Assembly (NCBI RefSeq): GCF_024519455.1
Contig: NZ_JALJRY010000020.1
Coordinates: forward strand, 62,001-126,000
From: Streptomyces sp. STR69
GTDB lineage: Bacteria > Actinomycetota > Actinomycetes > Streptomycetales > Streptomycetaceae
DNA: 64,000 nt
Direction of reading: 5' to 3'
Notes under the pieces: model-generated
The model's database searches: none
What the model was told of the DNA's origin: nothing
Seen by the model: only the letters and a program-made list of their open reading frames with translations
Position numbers and translations under genes: made by a program
Shown: in pieces, positions 1 to 7,484 of the stretch
How positions within the stretch are numbered: position 1 is the first letter of the stretch
Layout: each line of letters opens with the position of its first letter

Positions 1-1
1 G

Positions 2-211
2 TGGTCCAACGGCACGGCCCGCACCCACGTCGGAGACCGAAAGACCATAGAACACCCCCGAGTTGGGGACATCGACCTCGATCTCGATGTCGTGATGGCC
101 GCCGGAACCGACCTCAGGATCGTCACGTACACGGCGGCGGCCGGGACGAACGACGCCGAGAAGCTGGCCGATCTGCGCGCGGCCCGCTCCCAGCCGGCCC
201 GGGTCCCGTGA
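2..211 (+). CDS. C-terminal end of an MmyB-type XRE transcriptional regulator (partial)
   Basis: Only the last 69 codons lie in the window; the gene begins to the left. The visible protein has the C-terminal pattern of the MmyB-like ligand-binding domain found behind a helix-turn-helix in actinobacterial XRE regulators: an early Trp (WSNG), a KTIEHPRVGDIDLDLD stretch corresponding to the usual K-HP-VG-l-l block, then LRIVTYTAAAG and a final EKLADL helix. The DNA-binding half is not visible, so the target is unknown. The frame ends in TGA at 209-211, facing the next gene with a 13-base gap and no obvious hairpin between them. Confidence 0.7.
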   Translation, partial: WSNGTARTHVGDRKTIEHPRVGDIDLDLDVVMAAGTDLRIVTYTAAAGTNDAEKLADLRAARSQPARVP

Positions 212-224
212 AGGTCGCGGTAGA

Positions 225-767
225 TCAGTCCTCGTCCTCGTCCGCGCGCGACAGCGCGTCGGTGATCAGACGGGTAGCCGAGTCGGGGTCGTCCGTGATG
301 CGGTTGATGTGTTCCGCGAGCAGGAAGGCGGTGGCCTCCAGCGGAGTCATCTCCTCCTTGGTCCAGTCCCCGTACTGCTCCCGCCACAGATTGGGGCTCA
401 GCCCGATGCCCGCGGCGACGACGAGGCCGGCCATGGTGGGGACGGCCCCGGGAGGAACGCTCCTGGGCATCATGCGCAGCGTGCCCACGAGGGTGGGCAC
501 CACGTACTCGATGACGTCCTTGCCCTGACTCTCGTGAGCCTTCCTCAGCCACGTCATGAAGATGTAGATGAGGGTGCACGTGCCGGCCAGGACGTCATCG
601 ACTCCCTCCGGGCCCAGCGACGCGATGAACTGCTCCATCAACGCCTGCTGTTCGGGATCGGCCCCGGTCCTGCCGTCGTGGACGGTCTTGAGCCGGGAGT
701 CGACGATCATGAGCGCCGCGCCCACATCGCCGACGGGAGCGTGCTGGGGGTCGAGGGGCGATGACAC
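225..767 (-). CDS. hypothetical protein, 180 aa
   Basis: I do not recognise the family. The protein is acidic and mostly helical, without a signal peptide; a moderately hydrophobic patch near residues 60-75 (TCTLIYIFMTWL) and another near 105-125 (GAVPTMAGLVVAAGIGLSP) look more like buried helices than true membrane spans. It ends in an acidic ADEDED tail. Strong third-position GC supports coding. It sits downstream of, and on the same strand as, the TetR gene with about 100 bp between them, so co-transcription is possible but not shown. Confidence 0.7.
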   Translation of the reverse strand: MSSPLDPQHAPVGDVGAALMIVDSRLKTVHDGRTGADPEQQALMEQFIASLGPEGVDDVLAGTCTLIYIFMTWLRKAHESQGKDVIEYVVPTLVGTLRMMPRSVPPGAVPTMAGLVVAAGIGLSPNLWREQYGDWTKEEMTPLEATAFLLAEHINRITDDPDSATRLITDALSRADEDED

Positions 768-867
768 GGGATTCCTCCTCGGTCGGCCGCGGCGAGCAGC
801 GCGTCGTGTCCGTGCGTATCCGTAGAGTATTGGGCCGAGGCAGCGCCGGACGGCGGTTTGCCATCTT

Positions 868-1461
868 CTACGGTCGTGCTGCGGGCGCTCCGGGCCAGGT
901 GCGCAGCAGGGCGTCCAGCGCGTTGAGGATCTCGGTCCAGCTCTCCCGCGCGTCCGGGGCGCTGTGGTCGAAGCCGCCGGCGGACTCCAGGCCGACGAAG
1001 CCGGTGAAGACGCTGCCCAGCAGTCGCACCGCGTGTGTCTGGTGCGGTTCGGCCAGGTCGTAGCCGCGCAGGATCGCCCGTGTCATCTGTGCGTGCCGGA
1101 CGCCCGCACTGGCGGCGGCCGTCTCCGGGTCGAGCCGGAACCGGGCCGCGGTGAAGCGTCCCGGGTGCTTGAGGGCGTAGTCGCGGTAGGCGTTCGCGAA
1201 GGCGGTCAGGGCGTCCTTGCCGGCCCGTCCGGCCACCGCGGCGGAGACCTGGTCGGCCAGTTCCTCCAGGGCGAGCAGGGCGATCCTGGTCTTGAGGTCG
1301 TGGGCGTTCCTCACGTGCGAGTACAGGCTCGCGGTCCTGACGCCGAAACGCCGGGCGAGCTCCGCGGGGGTCGCCTGCTCGAAGCCGATCTCGTCGGCCA
1401 GGTCCGCGCCCGCCCGGACCAGGCGCTCCGTGGTCAGTCCCACTCGTCCGGTCCCTGCCAT
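868..1461 (-). CDS. TetR family transcriptional regulator
   Basis: A 197-aa one-domain regulator. Residues about 10-60 form a TetR N-terminal HTH: LTTERLVRAGADLADEIGFE, then TPAELARRFGVRTASLYSHV with the recognition helix, then an NAHDLKTRIA helix. The remainder is an all-helical ligand domain of the WHG type (YRDYALKHPGRFTAARF matches the usual Y-dYA--hPGRY block). It is divergent from the FBP-domain gene, and the 84-bp gap contains a perfect palindrome that is probably its operator, giving autorepression plus control of the neighbour. The ligand is unknown. Confidence 0.9.
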   Translation of the reverse strand: MAGTGRVGLTTERLVRAGADLADEIGFEQATPAELARRFGVRTASLYSHVRNAHDLKTRIALLALEELADQVSAAVAGRAGKDALTAFANAYRDYALKHPGRFTAARFRLDPETAAASAGVRHAQMTRAILRGYDLAEPHQTHAVRLLGSVFTGFVGLESAGGFDHSAPDARESWTEILNALDALLRTWPGAPAARP

Positions 1462-1507
1462 GGTCGTCCTCCGTGTCGATCCTCATCCCTGGCTTCGAAG
1501 ATTATGC

Positions 1508-1532
1508 ATTTGCCTAACTTGATTAGGCAAAT
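1508..1532. promoter_or_regulatory. palindromic operator between tetR-type gene and FBP gene
   Basis: A perfect inverted repeat with 10-bp arms (ATTTGCCTAA / TTAGGCAAAT) and a 5-bp centre, lying 46 bp upstream of the TetR start and 13 bp upstream of the FBP-domain start. Its AT-rich composition stands out from the surrounding GC-rich DNA. Position and symmetry fit a TetR dimer site overlapping both promoters; binding is inferred. Confidence 0.7.
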
Positions 1533-1545
1533 TAGCGTGTCGGTT

Positions 1546-2037
1546 ATGAAGCCGCTGACCGAGCAAGAGATCCGCGCCGCGTTCGTGAACTGCACCAAGG
1601 GCGAGGCCAAGCGCCTGGCCGTCCCCCGTGACCTGGCCGAACGATCCTGGGACGACCTGGACTTCCTGGGCTGGCGAGATCCCCAGGCCCCCGACCGGGC
1701 CTACGTCGTGACCGAACTGGACGGCCGTCCGGTCGGCGTCCAACTGCGCACCTCCGGCGCCGCCTCCTGGCAGCAGCGCCGCAGCATGTGCTCGGTGTGC
1801 CTGACCACCCACACCGGAGGCGTCTCCCTGATGGTCGCGCCCAGGTCTGGGAAGGCCGGACAGCAGGGCAACTCCGTCGGCCTCTACATGTGCAGCGACC
1901 TCGCCTGCTCCCTGTACGTACGCGGCAAGAAGGACACGGGCATCGGCGCACGCCTCCACGAGTCCCTCACCCTGGAGGAGAAGATCCGACGGACCGTGAC
2001 GAACCTCGCCACGTTCATCGCGAGAGTGGGCGCGTGA
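1546..2037 (+). CDS. FBP-domain (EF-G-binding-protein-like, treble-clef zinc finger) protein
   Basis: A 163-aa protein matching the FBP domain, the zinc-finger region of FusB-like elongation factor G-binding proteins that is widespread in Actinobacteria. The motifs are EIRAAFVNCTKGEAKRLAVP near the start, a WDDLDFLGWRDP block, a zinc knuckle with MCSVCLTTH and later MCSDLACSLYVRGKK, and a helical end (LTLEEKIRRTVTNLATF). FusB proteins rescue EF-G from fusidic acid, but most actinobacterial FBP proteins are uncharacterised, so resistance is not implied. I start at the ATG just after the palindrome. Divergent transcription from a TetR gene suggests induction by a small molecule. Confidence 0.85.
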   Translation: MKPLTEQEIRAAFVNCTKGEAKRLAVPRDLAERSWDDLDFLGWRDPQAPDRAYVVTELDGRPVGVQLRTSGAASWQQRRSMCSVCLTTHTGGVSLMVAPRSGKAGQQGNSVGLYMCSDLACSLYVRGKKDTGIGARLHESLTLEEKIRRTVTNLATFIARVGA

Positions 2038-2470
2038 CCAGCAGCGCCCTCTCGAACGTGGAGCGATGGGCGGAGGTGTGCGCGCGCTCCCGCTCGGACC
2101 ACTCGACCCGGGAGACGATCAACTCGGCTTCATCGGTGCCGAGTTCGAACTCGTCCAGGCGCTGTCGCCACCAACTCGCGTTGCGCGACTGCCGATCGAG
2201 CATCGCGTCGACCAATTCGCCACGGGCGGAGCCTTCGAGACCGTAGGCGTCCGCGAGGATCCGCACCTGGGCTGCCTGTGCGGCGGCGGGCGGAGCGGTG
2301 GGGCGGGAGGAGACGCACCAGGTCCAGGCCGCGTATCCGACGTCTTCGAGGGGATCGCCGGGCGCGGCGGTGTCGAAGTCGATGAAGGCGTAGGGCGTCC
2401 TCCACCGGCATCCACGGCCGCTCCGTTCATCGTGGCGAAGGCGAGGTCGGGGCCCGGGTCCGACCGCCAC
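2015..2470 (-). pseudogene. aminoglycoside phosphotransferase-like gene remnant
   Basis: The C-terminal third of an APH/choline-kinase-fold protein. The motif PYAFIDFDTAAPGDPLEDVGYAAW is the Mg-binding DFD block plus its following helix, and it continues in a coherent helical tail to a stop at 2015. Upstream of the motif the reading frame shifts near 2398 (the expected GGRPYAFID needs one extra base), and the segment before it (LAFATMNGAAVDAGG in another frame) is a degraded HGDL-x-N region. All N-terminal ATP-binding sequence is missing; the cobalamin riboswitch begins where it should lie. It also overlaps the end of the FBP gene by 23 bp. I call it non-functional. Confidence 0.7.
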
Positions 2471-2489
2471 CGACCCGCTCGTCCCCGTT

Positions 2490-2700
2490 TGTTAGGCTCC
2501 CCTAGCCTCCCGCGGGGGAAGTCCGGTGAGAATCCGGCGCTGACCCGCAACGGTGTGCGTGGCGACCCCTGGTCGTCGCGTGAGCCCGATCGCCCGTGGG
2601 TGGTGCGACCCGTTGACTGCTCGCCGTGGACTGCGAGAGGGGATCCGAGCGGCCGGCACGGTCGTACGGGCTGCCTCCTCGATCGAGGCTCACCAGGCGG
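2490..2700 (+). promoter_or_regulatory. cobalamin riboswitch upstream of btuCDF-like operon
   Basis: The sequence carries the conserved cobalamin core: GGGGAAGTCCGGTGAGAATC, then CCGGCGCTGACCCGCAACGG, followed by a variable stem region and GTTGACTGCTCGCC about 80 bases on. This matches the B12-box and P3-P6 core consensus of the cobalamin riboswitch family. Boundaries are approximate. It lies immediately upstream of the permease start at 2724, so B12 probably represses the importer, most likely by hiding the ribosome site at about 2707-2714. Confidence 0.9.
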
Positions 2701-2723
2701 CCCTAGGTGAAGGACCGCCGATC

Positions 2724-3785
2724 GTGTGCCGACCTCCGAGCTCCGGCCCGGCCCGAACACCCCTGCCGCTGCTGATACTCGGGCTGCTGCTCCTGCTCTG
2801 CGTCTCCCTCGTGTGCGGTGTCGCACTGGGAGCGGCCGGCATCGGACCGGCGGACGTGTTCCGCTTCCTGTGGGCCGGAGTCACCGGCGGGACCGTGCAC
2901 GCCGCCGACGCGGCCGACTACACCATCGTCTGGGAGATCCGGCTGCCGAGGGTCGTCCTCGCGGCCGTCGTCGGCGCCGGGCTCTCGGCCGTCGGCGTGG
3001 CAGTACAGGCCATGGTCCGCAACGCGCTCGCCGATCCGTTCGTCCTCGGCATCTCCTCCGGCGCGGCGGTCGGCGCCAACGCCGTCATCCTGCTGGGCGC
3101 GTTCGCCGGCCTCGGCGTCTGGGCGCTGTCCGCGTCCGCGTTCGCCTCGGCGCTCGCGGCCATGGTCCTGGTGTACGCGGTGGCCCGCTCACCGCACGGC
3201 CTCACCCCGCTGCGGCTGATCCTGACCGGAACCGCGCTGGCCTACGGCTTCGAAGCCGTCACCACCGTGATGGTGTTCGGCGCGGCCCGTGGCGAGGCCG
3301 CCCGCTCGGCGATGATGTGGCTGCTGGGCAGCCTGGGCGGCGCGACCTGGGCACAGGTGCCGCTGGCCGCCGTCACCGTGGCGGCCGGCTGGGCGTGGCT
3401 GCGACGGCGGGCGGAACCGCTCAACGCCCTCGCGATGGGGGACGAGACCTCCGCCGCGCTCGGCGTCCAACCGGCAAGACTGCGCCGGGAGTTGTTCCTC
3501 GTCACAGCGGCCGTGACCGGAACGGTGGTGGCGGTCAGCGGCGCCATCGGCTTCGTCGGACTCATGGTCCCGCACCTCGTACGGATGCTCGTCGGCGCCG
3601 ATCACCGCAGGGTCCTCGCGGTCGCGCCCCTGGCCGGCGCGGTGCTGCTGGTGTGGGCGGACGTGCTGTCCCGGTTGCTGCTGGCCCCGGCCGAACTCCC
3701 GGTCGGTGTCATCACCGCCGTCGTGGGAGTGCCCGCCTTTCTGCTGCTGATGCGGCGCGGCGGCCATGCGTTCGGGGGGCGTTGA
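2724..3785 (+). CDS. btuC: BtuC-like (FecCD family) cobalamin ABC permease
   Basis: Inner-membrane permease of the vitamin B12 / iron-siderophore import class, about 353 aa with roughly ten hydrophobic segments. Family marks are RLPRVVLAAVVGAGLSAVGV and LADPFVLGISSGAAVGA in the first half and GAIGFVGLMVPHLVRMLVGADHR, the coupling-helix region, in the second half. The open frame extends upstream into the riboswitch, so I place the start at GTG 2724, 9 bases after a GGTGAAGGA ribosome site. The stop overlaps the ATPase start (TGATG). The riboswitch argues for cobalamin rather than a siderophore as substrate. Confidence 0.85.
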   Translation: MCRPPSSGPARTPLPLLILGLLLLLCVSLVCGVALGAAGIGPADVFRFLWAGVTGGTVHAADAADYTIVWEIRLPRVVLAAVVGAGLSAVGVAVQAMVRNALADPFVLGISSGAAVGANAVILLGAFAGLGVWALSASAFASALAAMVLVYAVARSPHGLTPLRLILTGTALAYGFEAVTTVMVFGAARGEAARSAMMWLLGSLGGATWAQVPLAAVTVAAGWAWLRRRAEPLNALAMGDETSAALGVQPARLRRELFLVTAAVTGTVVAVSGAIGFVGLMVPHLVRMLVGADHRRVLAVAPLAGAVLLVWADVLSRLLLAPAELPVGVITAVVGVPAFLLLMRRGGHAFGGR

Positions 3786-4552
3786 TGCGGCTCGACATCG
3801 AGGGGCTGTCGGTCGACGCGGGCGCGGTGCGGCTGGTCGACGACATCCGGCTCGCCGTGGGCTCCGGGGCGTTCGTCGGGCTCGTCGGCCCCAACGGCAG
3901 TGGAAAATCAACCCTGTTGAGGTGCGTGTACCGCGCGCTGCGGCCGGCCGACGGGGCGGTCCGGCTCGACGGGGACGACGTGCACGCCATGGAACCACGC
4001 GCCGTCGCCCGGGTGTTGGCCGCGCTGCCGCAGGAGTCGTCGGCCGAATTCGGCTTCACCGTCGCCGAAGTGGTCGCCATGGGACGGCTGCCGCACCGGG
4101 ACCGGACCGCCGCGTCGGACCGGGAGATCTGCGCCGGCGCCATGGAACGCACCGGTGTCGCGCACCTCGCCGACCGCGGGTACCTCGCCCTGTCCGGCGG
4201 CGAGAAGCAACGCGTCCTGATCGCCCGCGCACTGGCCCAGCGCCCACGCGTCCTCGTTCTCGACGAACCCACCAACCACCTCGACATCGCCCACCAGTTG
4301 GACGTGCTGTCACTGGTCCGCCGCAGCGGCCTGACCGTGCTCGCCGCCCTGCACGACCTCAACCTCGCCGCCGCGCACTGCGACCTGCTGTACGTGATCG
4401 CGGACGGCCGGATCGTCGCGTCCGGCGCACCGCACGACGTACTCCGACCCGCCCTGCTGGCCGAGGTGTTCGGAGTCCGCGCGCACCCGGTACGACACCC
4501 GGAGACCGGCGCCGTCCAGCTCCTGTTCGACCTGCTCCCGCCCACCACATAA
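3785..4552 (+). CDS. btuD: BtuD-like ABC transporter ATPase
   Basis: A 255-aa ATP-binding subunit that powers the FecCD-type permease. Walker A is GPNGSGKST (about residue 38), the Q-loop is ALPQES, the signature is LSGGEKQRVLIARALAQ, Walker B is VLVLDEPTNHLD, and the switch His follows in LAALHDLNLAA. The signature and D-loop are complete, so it should be active. It starts inside the permease stop codon (TGATG) and is followed after 14 bp by the binding protein, so the three genes form one transcript. Confidence 0.92.
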   Translation: MRLDIEGLSVDAGAVRLVDDIRLAVGSGAFVGLVGPNGSGKSTLLRCVYRALRPADGAVRLDGDDVHAMEPRAVARVLAALPQESSAEFGFTVAEVVAMGRLPHRDRTAASDREICAGAMERTGVAHLADRGYLALSGGEKQRVLIARALAQRPRVLVLDEPTNHLDIAHQLDVLSLVRRSGLTVLAALHDLNLAAAHCDLLYVIADGRIVASGAPHDVLRPALLAEVFGVRAHPVRHPETGAVQLLFDLLPPTT

Positions 4553-4566
4553 GGACAACACCCGCC

Positions 4567-5574
4567 ATGCGCAAGCTACTTGCCGCCGCTCTCTGCCTCG
4601 CCGCGACCGCCACCGGCTGCGGCGCGAGTATCGAGTCGACCGCGGACACCCGGCCCACCGCGGCGGTCACCCTCACCAACTGCGGTCAGAAGGTGACGTA
4701 CAAGACCGTCCCGAAGCGAGTGGTCACCAACGACGTCGGCATCACCGAGCTGATGTTCGCCCTCGGGCTGGAGAACCGCATGGCCGGGTTCGCCATGCCC
4801 GACGACAAGGGCGATCTGACCGACGTGCCCTGGAAGGACGGCTACCAGAAGGTCAAGTGGTTGTCCAAGGACCAACTCACCAAGGAGAACGTCCTCGACG
4901 CCCGCGCCGACCTCGTCTTCGCCGGCTGGAACTACGGCTTCCGGGACGACAGCGGCTTCACCCCCGACGCCCTGAAGAAGCTCGGCATCCCCTCGTACGT
5001 CCTCACCGAGTCCTGCCGCAACGGCCGCACCGACACCTCACGCGGCATCATGCCGCCCCTGGACGCCCTCTACGCCGACCTCACCAACCTCGGGAAGCTG
5101 TTCGGCGTCGAGAAGCGCGCGGCCACCCTGATCGCCGACTTCAAGAAGCACACAGCCGCCGTCCACAGCAAGGCCCCCGCGAAGAGCCCCACGGTCTTCC
5201 TCTACGACAGCGGCCAGGACGCCCCGTTCACCTCGGGCCGCTACGCCGCACCCGACCAGATCATCAGCGAGGCCGGCGGGGTCAACGTCATGCACGACGT
5301 CAACGACTCCTGGACCACGGTCGGTTGGGAAACCGTCGTGCGGCGCGACCCCGATGTCATCGTGATCTGCGACTACGGCGACGTGAGCGCGGAACAGAAG
5401 AAGAAGTTCCTGCTCTCCTACGCCCCGCTCCGCAACGTCTCCGCCGTCAAGCACCGGCGGATCTTCGTCCTCGACTACGTCGACCTCGTCGAGAGCCCCC
5501 GCAACCCGTCGGCCATCGCCCGCCTCGGTGCGTATCTCCGTACGGTGGCCGCAGGGCAGCAGGCCGCCCAGTGA
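4567..5574 (+). CDS. btuF: BtuF-like cobalamin-binding lipoprotein
   Basis: A 335-aa extracytoplasmic binding protein of the helical-backbone (BtuF/FhuD, class III) type. It has a short signal peptide with a lipobox (ATATGC), so it should be anchored outside the membrane through Cys19-20. After the signal it shows the usual two-lobe pattern: PKRVVTNDVGITELMFALGL near residue 55, a DLVFAGWNYGF block, a long linking helix around KLFGVEKRAATLIADFKKH, and a second lobe with GGVNVMHDVNDSWTTVGWE and DPDVIVICDYGD. It is the third gene of the riboswitch-controlled importer and faces the WapI-like gene. A siderophore substrate remains possible. Confidence 0.85.
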   Translation: MRKLLAAALCLAATATGCGASIESTADTRPTAAVTLTNCGQKVTYKTVPKRVVTNDVGITELMFALGLENRMAGFAMPDDKGDLTDVPWKDGYQKVKWLSKDQLTKENVLDARADLVFAGWNYGFRDDSGFTPDALKKLGIPSYVLTESCRNGRTDTSRGIMPPLDALYADLTNLGKLFGVEKRAATLIADFKKHTAAVHSKAPAKSPTVFLYDSGQDAPFTSGRYAAPDQIISEAGGVNVMHDVNDSWTTVGWETVVRRDPDVIVICDYGDVSAEQKKKFLLSYAPLRNVSAVKHRRIFVLDYVDLVESPRNPSAIARLGAYLRTVAAGQQAAQ

Positions 5575-5599
5575 GGCGTCCCGGTGGAACCGTCGCCGG

Positions 5600-6082
5600 T
5601 CAGCGGGTGGGGAAGGAAGCCAGAGCGAGTTCCCACTCGTCGGCCGCGTGGCGCAGTGCGGCCGTATCCACCTGTACCTCCACGAAGTACTGGTAGATGT
5701 CCGGTCTGGCGTCGCCCTGCCGCCATGGGGGCAGGGCTTCCAGCGAGAGGTGAACGCGGATCAGCGCCCCGGCCTCGCTGCGTTCGGCGAGGCTGAAGGC
5801 CAGCACCGGTTCGGTGAACCAGGTGTCCGGGGACATATAGCCTTCGGCATCGAGCCGGGTCACCGCCACTGTTCCCGTGGCCACCCCGCGCAGCCAGGCG
5901 GTGACCTGTTGGGCCTCGTCGTTCAGCAGAGCGGGGTCGGCGAAGGACCAACTGCCCTCGGCCGTCGTCACCTTGGCGCCGATGACCAGCCAGTTGTCGT
6001 CGTAGCGGTTACCCCGAGGCCCGGCGAACTGATAGCGCAGGGGCCGGAGTTCGACACTGGTCGCATGATCACTGAGGTGCAC
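5600..6082 (-). CDS. WapI-family immunity-like protein
   Basis: A 160-aa protein resembling the WapI immunity family, which neutralises contact-dependent or WapA-type toxins in its founding members. Diagnostic features are the RYDDNWLVIGAKVTTAEGSW block followed by SFADPALLNDEAQQVTAWLRG and the C-terminal YFVEVQVDTAALRHAADEWE. I start at GTG 6082 (VHLSDHATS), but the frame is open upstream into a substrate-binding-protein remnant, so the true start is uncertain and the ribosome site is weak. No toxin gene is adjacent, making it an orphan immunity or a protein with another role. Confidence 0.65.
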   Translation of the reverse strand: MHLSDHATSVELRPLRYQFAGPRGNRYDDNWLVIGAKVTTAEGSWSFADPALLNDEAQQVTAWLRGVATGTVAVTRLDAEGYMSPDTWFTEPVLAFSLAERSEAGALIRVHLSLEALPPWRQGDARPDIYQYFVEVQVDTAALRHAADEWELALASFPTR

Positions 6083-6574
6083 CGCCACAGGATGCCAGGT
6101 GACCCTCCGGCGGTGTAACCAGGTTTTCACCGCCCGGACCTGGTCGTAGCGACCCAGGAAGCGGAACGCGCCGCCCTTGGCCTGATACAGGAAAGCGGTG
6201 TTCTCCGGGTCCATCGTGTGGGTGGTGCCCTGGTCGAAACGGATGGGCTTGGCCACCCCGTCGTACGAGAGGTGGAAGAGGCCCTCGGCGACCTGCGCGG
6301 GCTCGATCGAGGTCGTGGTCCCGAGTGCGTCGAGGGCTCGGGCGATCAGACCGACGGCGTCGTACGCCTCGGCCGACCACCGGCCGGGCGCCTCACCGTA
6401 GCGTGCCCGGTAGGCCGCGGTGAACGCCTTCGCGGCCGTGGCGCCGGCCGACTGCGCCTCGGTGTACGGCGCTTCGAAGACCCAGCCCTCGGCCGCCTGC
6501 CCGGCCGCAGTGAGGAAGTTTCCGGCTTCGCACAGGATTCGTACAGACGAGCCGATCGTAGTCCCGACGCTCCC
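6083..6574 (-). pseudogene. remnant of a type-1 periplasmic binding protein domain
   Basis: The frame that runs into the WapI-like gene is open upstream to a stop at 6575-6577 and encodes the C-terminal part of a Leu/Ile/Val-type (Peripla_BP_6) binding protein: a GQAAEGWVFEAPYTEAQ segment, AAYRARYGEAPGRWSAEAYD, AVGLIARALDALG, and the closing FLYQAKGGAFRFLGRYDQV. There is no start, signal or first lobe. Actinobacteria carry this domain behind Ser/Thr kinases and as free lipoproteins, so either parent is possible. Its own stop codon is gone and it is fused in frame to the immunity-like gene. Confidence 0.65.
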
Positions 6575-6617
6575 TCAACTCGTGCTGTACAAAGGGCAGT
6601 TCGGAGTCGACGCGGAC

Positions 6618-7484
6618 TCACCTGGCGAGTTCGGTCGGCTCGTTCAGTTGCGTGAGCTTCAGCGGATTGCGCACCACGTAGATCCTGGTGACCCGGCCGT
6701 CCTCCACGACGAGACTGATCGCGGACGGCTCACCGTTGACGTCCATCCGGCCCGCGGGTTCGCCGTTGAGCCACAGGGGCGTGGTGTCGAACGCGGCCAC
6801 CAGCGTGTTCGCGCGGGCGAGGATCGGTGCCACCAGCTCGACCCCGTGGATCGGGGCGAGCGCGGCGGCGACGACCCCGCCGCCGTCGGTCACCAGCACC
6901 ACGTCCGGTGCCATCACCTCCATCAACTCCTGCAGATGGCCGGTGCGCAGGGCGTGCAGGAACCGTTCCACCACGGCCGCCTGTTCCGATCGGCTCACCT
7001 TCACGCGTGGCCGCCGTGCCGCCACATGCTCCCGCGCCCGCCGGGCGACCTGCCGCACCGTCGCCGCGGACTTCCCGACGACCTCCGCGATCTCGCCGTA
7101 CGACAGCTCGAACACCTCGCGCAGTACGAACACCGCCCGCTCGGTGGGTCCGAGAGTCTCCAGCACGGTCAGCATCGCGATCGACACACTCTCCGCGAGC
7201 TCGACGTCCTCGGCGACATCGGGGGTGGTGAGCAACGGTTCCGGCAGCCACTCGCCCACGTACTCCTCACGCCGGCGCGACAAGGCGCGCAGCCGGTTGA
7301 GCGCCTGCCGGGTGACGATCCGGATCAGGTACGACCGCGGGTCCCGTACCTGTAACCGGTCGACGTCGGCCCATCGCAGCCAGGACTCCTGCAACACGTC
7401 CTCGGCGTCGGCGGCCGAGCCGAGCATCTCGTAGGCGACGGTGAACAGCAGGCCGCGGTGGGTGACGAAGGGGTCCTCGGTCAT
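6618..7484 (-). CDS. ECF41-group RNA polymerase sigma factor (SigJ-like)
   Basis: A 288-aa extracytoplasmic-function sigma factor with the fused SnoaL-like C-terminal domain that defines ECF41. Region 2 is seen as LLFTVAYEMLGSAADAEDVLQESWLRW, region 4 as LGPTERAVFVLREVFELSYGEIAEVVGKSAATVRQ. The C-terminal domain (from about residue 175) carries the DGGG motif (VTDGGGVVAAALAPIHG) and a terminal NPLKL matching the NPDKL box; in ECF41 this extension, not an anti-sigma factor, tunes activity. It overlaps the upstream decarboxylase-family gene by 4 bp (ATGA), the usual ECF41 partner arrangement. Confidence 0.93.
   Translation of the reverse strand: MTEDPFVTHRGLLFTVAYEMLGSAADAEDVLQESWLRWADVDRLQVRDPRSYLIRIVTRQALNRLRALSRRREEYVGEWLPEPLLTTPDVAEDVELAESVSIAMLTVLETLGPTERAVFVLREVFELSYGEIAEVVGKSAATVRQVARRAREHVAARRPRVKVSRSEQAAVVERFLHALRTGHLQELMEVMAPDVVLVTDGGGVVAAALAPIHGVELVAPILARANTLVAAFDTTPLWLNGEPAGRMDVNGEPSAISLVVEDGRVTRIYVVRNPLKLTQLNEPTELAR

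Noticed and set aside
2553..2723. Upstream extension of the BtuC-like permease frame
   Set aside because: It lies within the cobalamin aptamer; the GTG at 2724 with a proper ribosome site is a better start.
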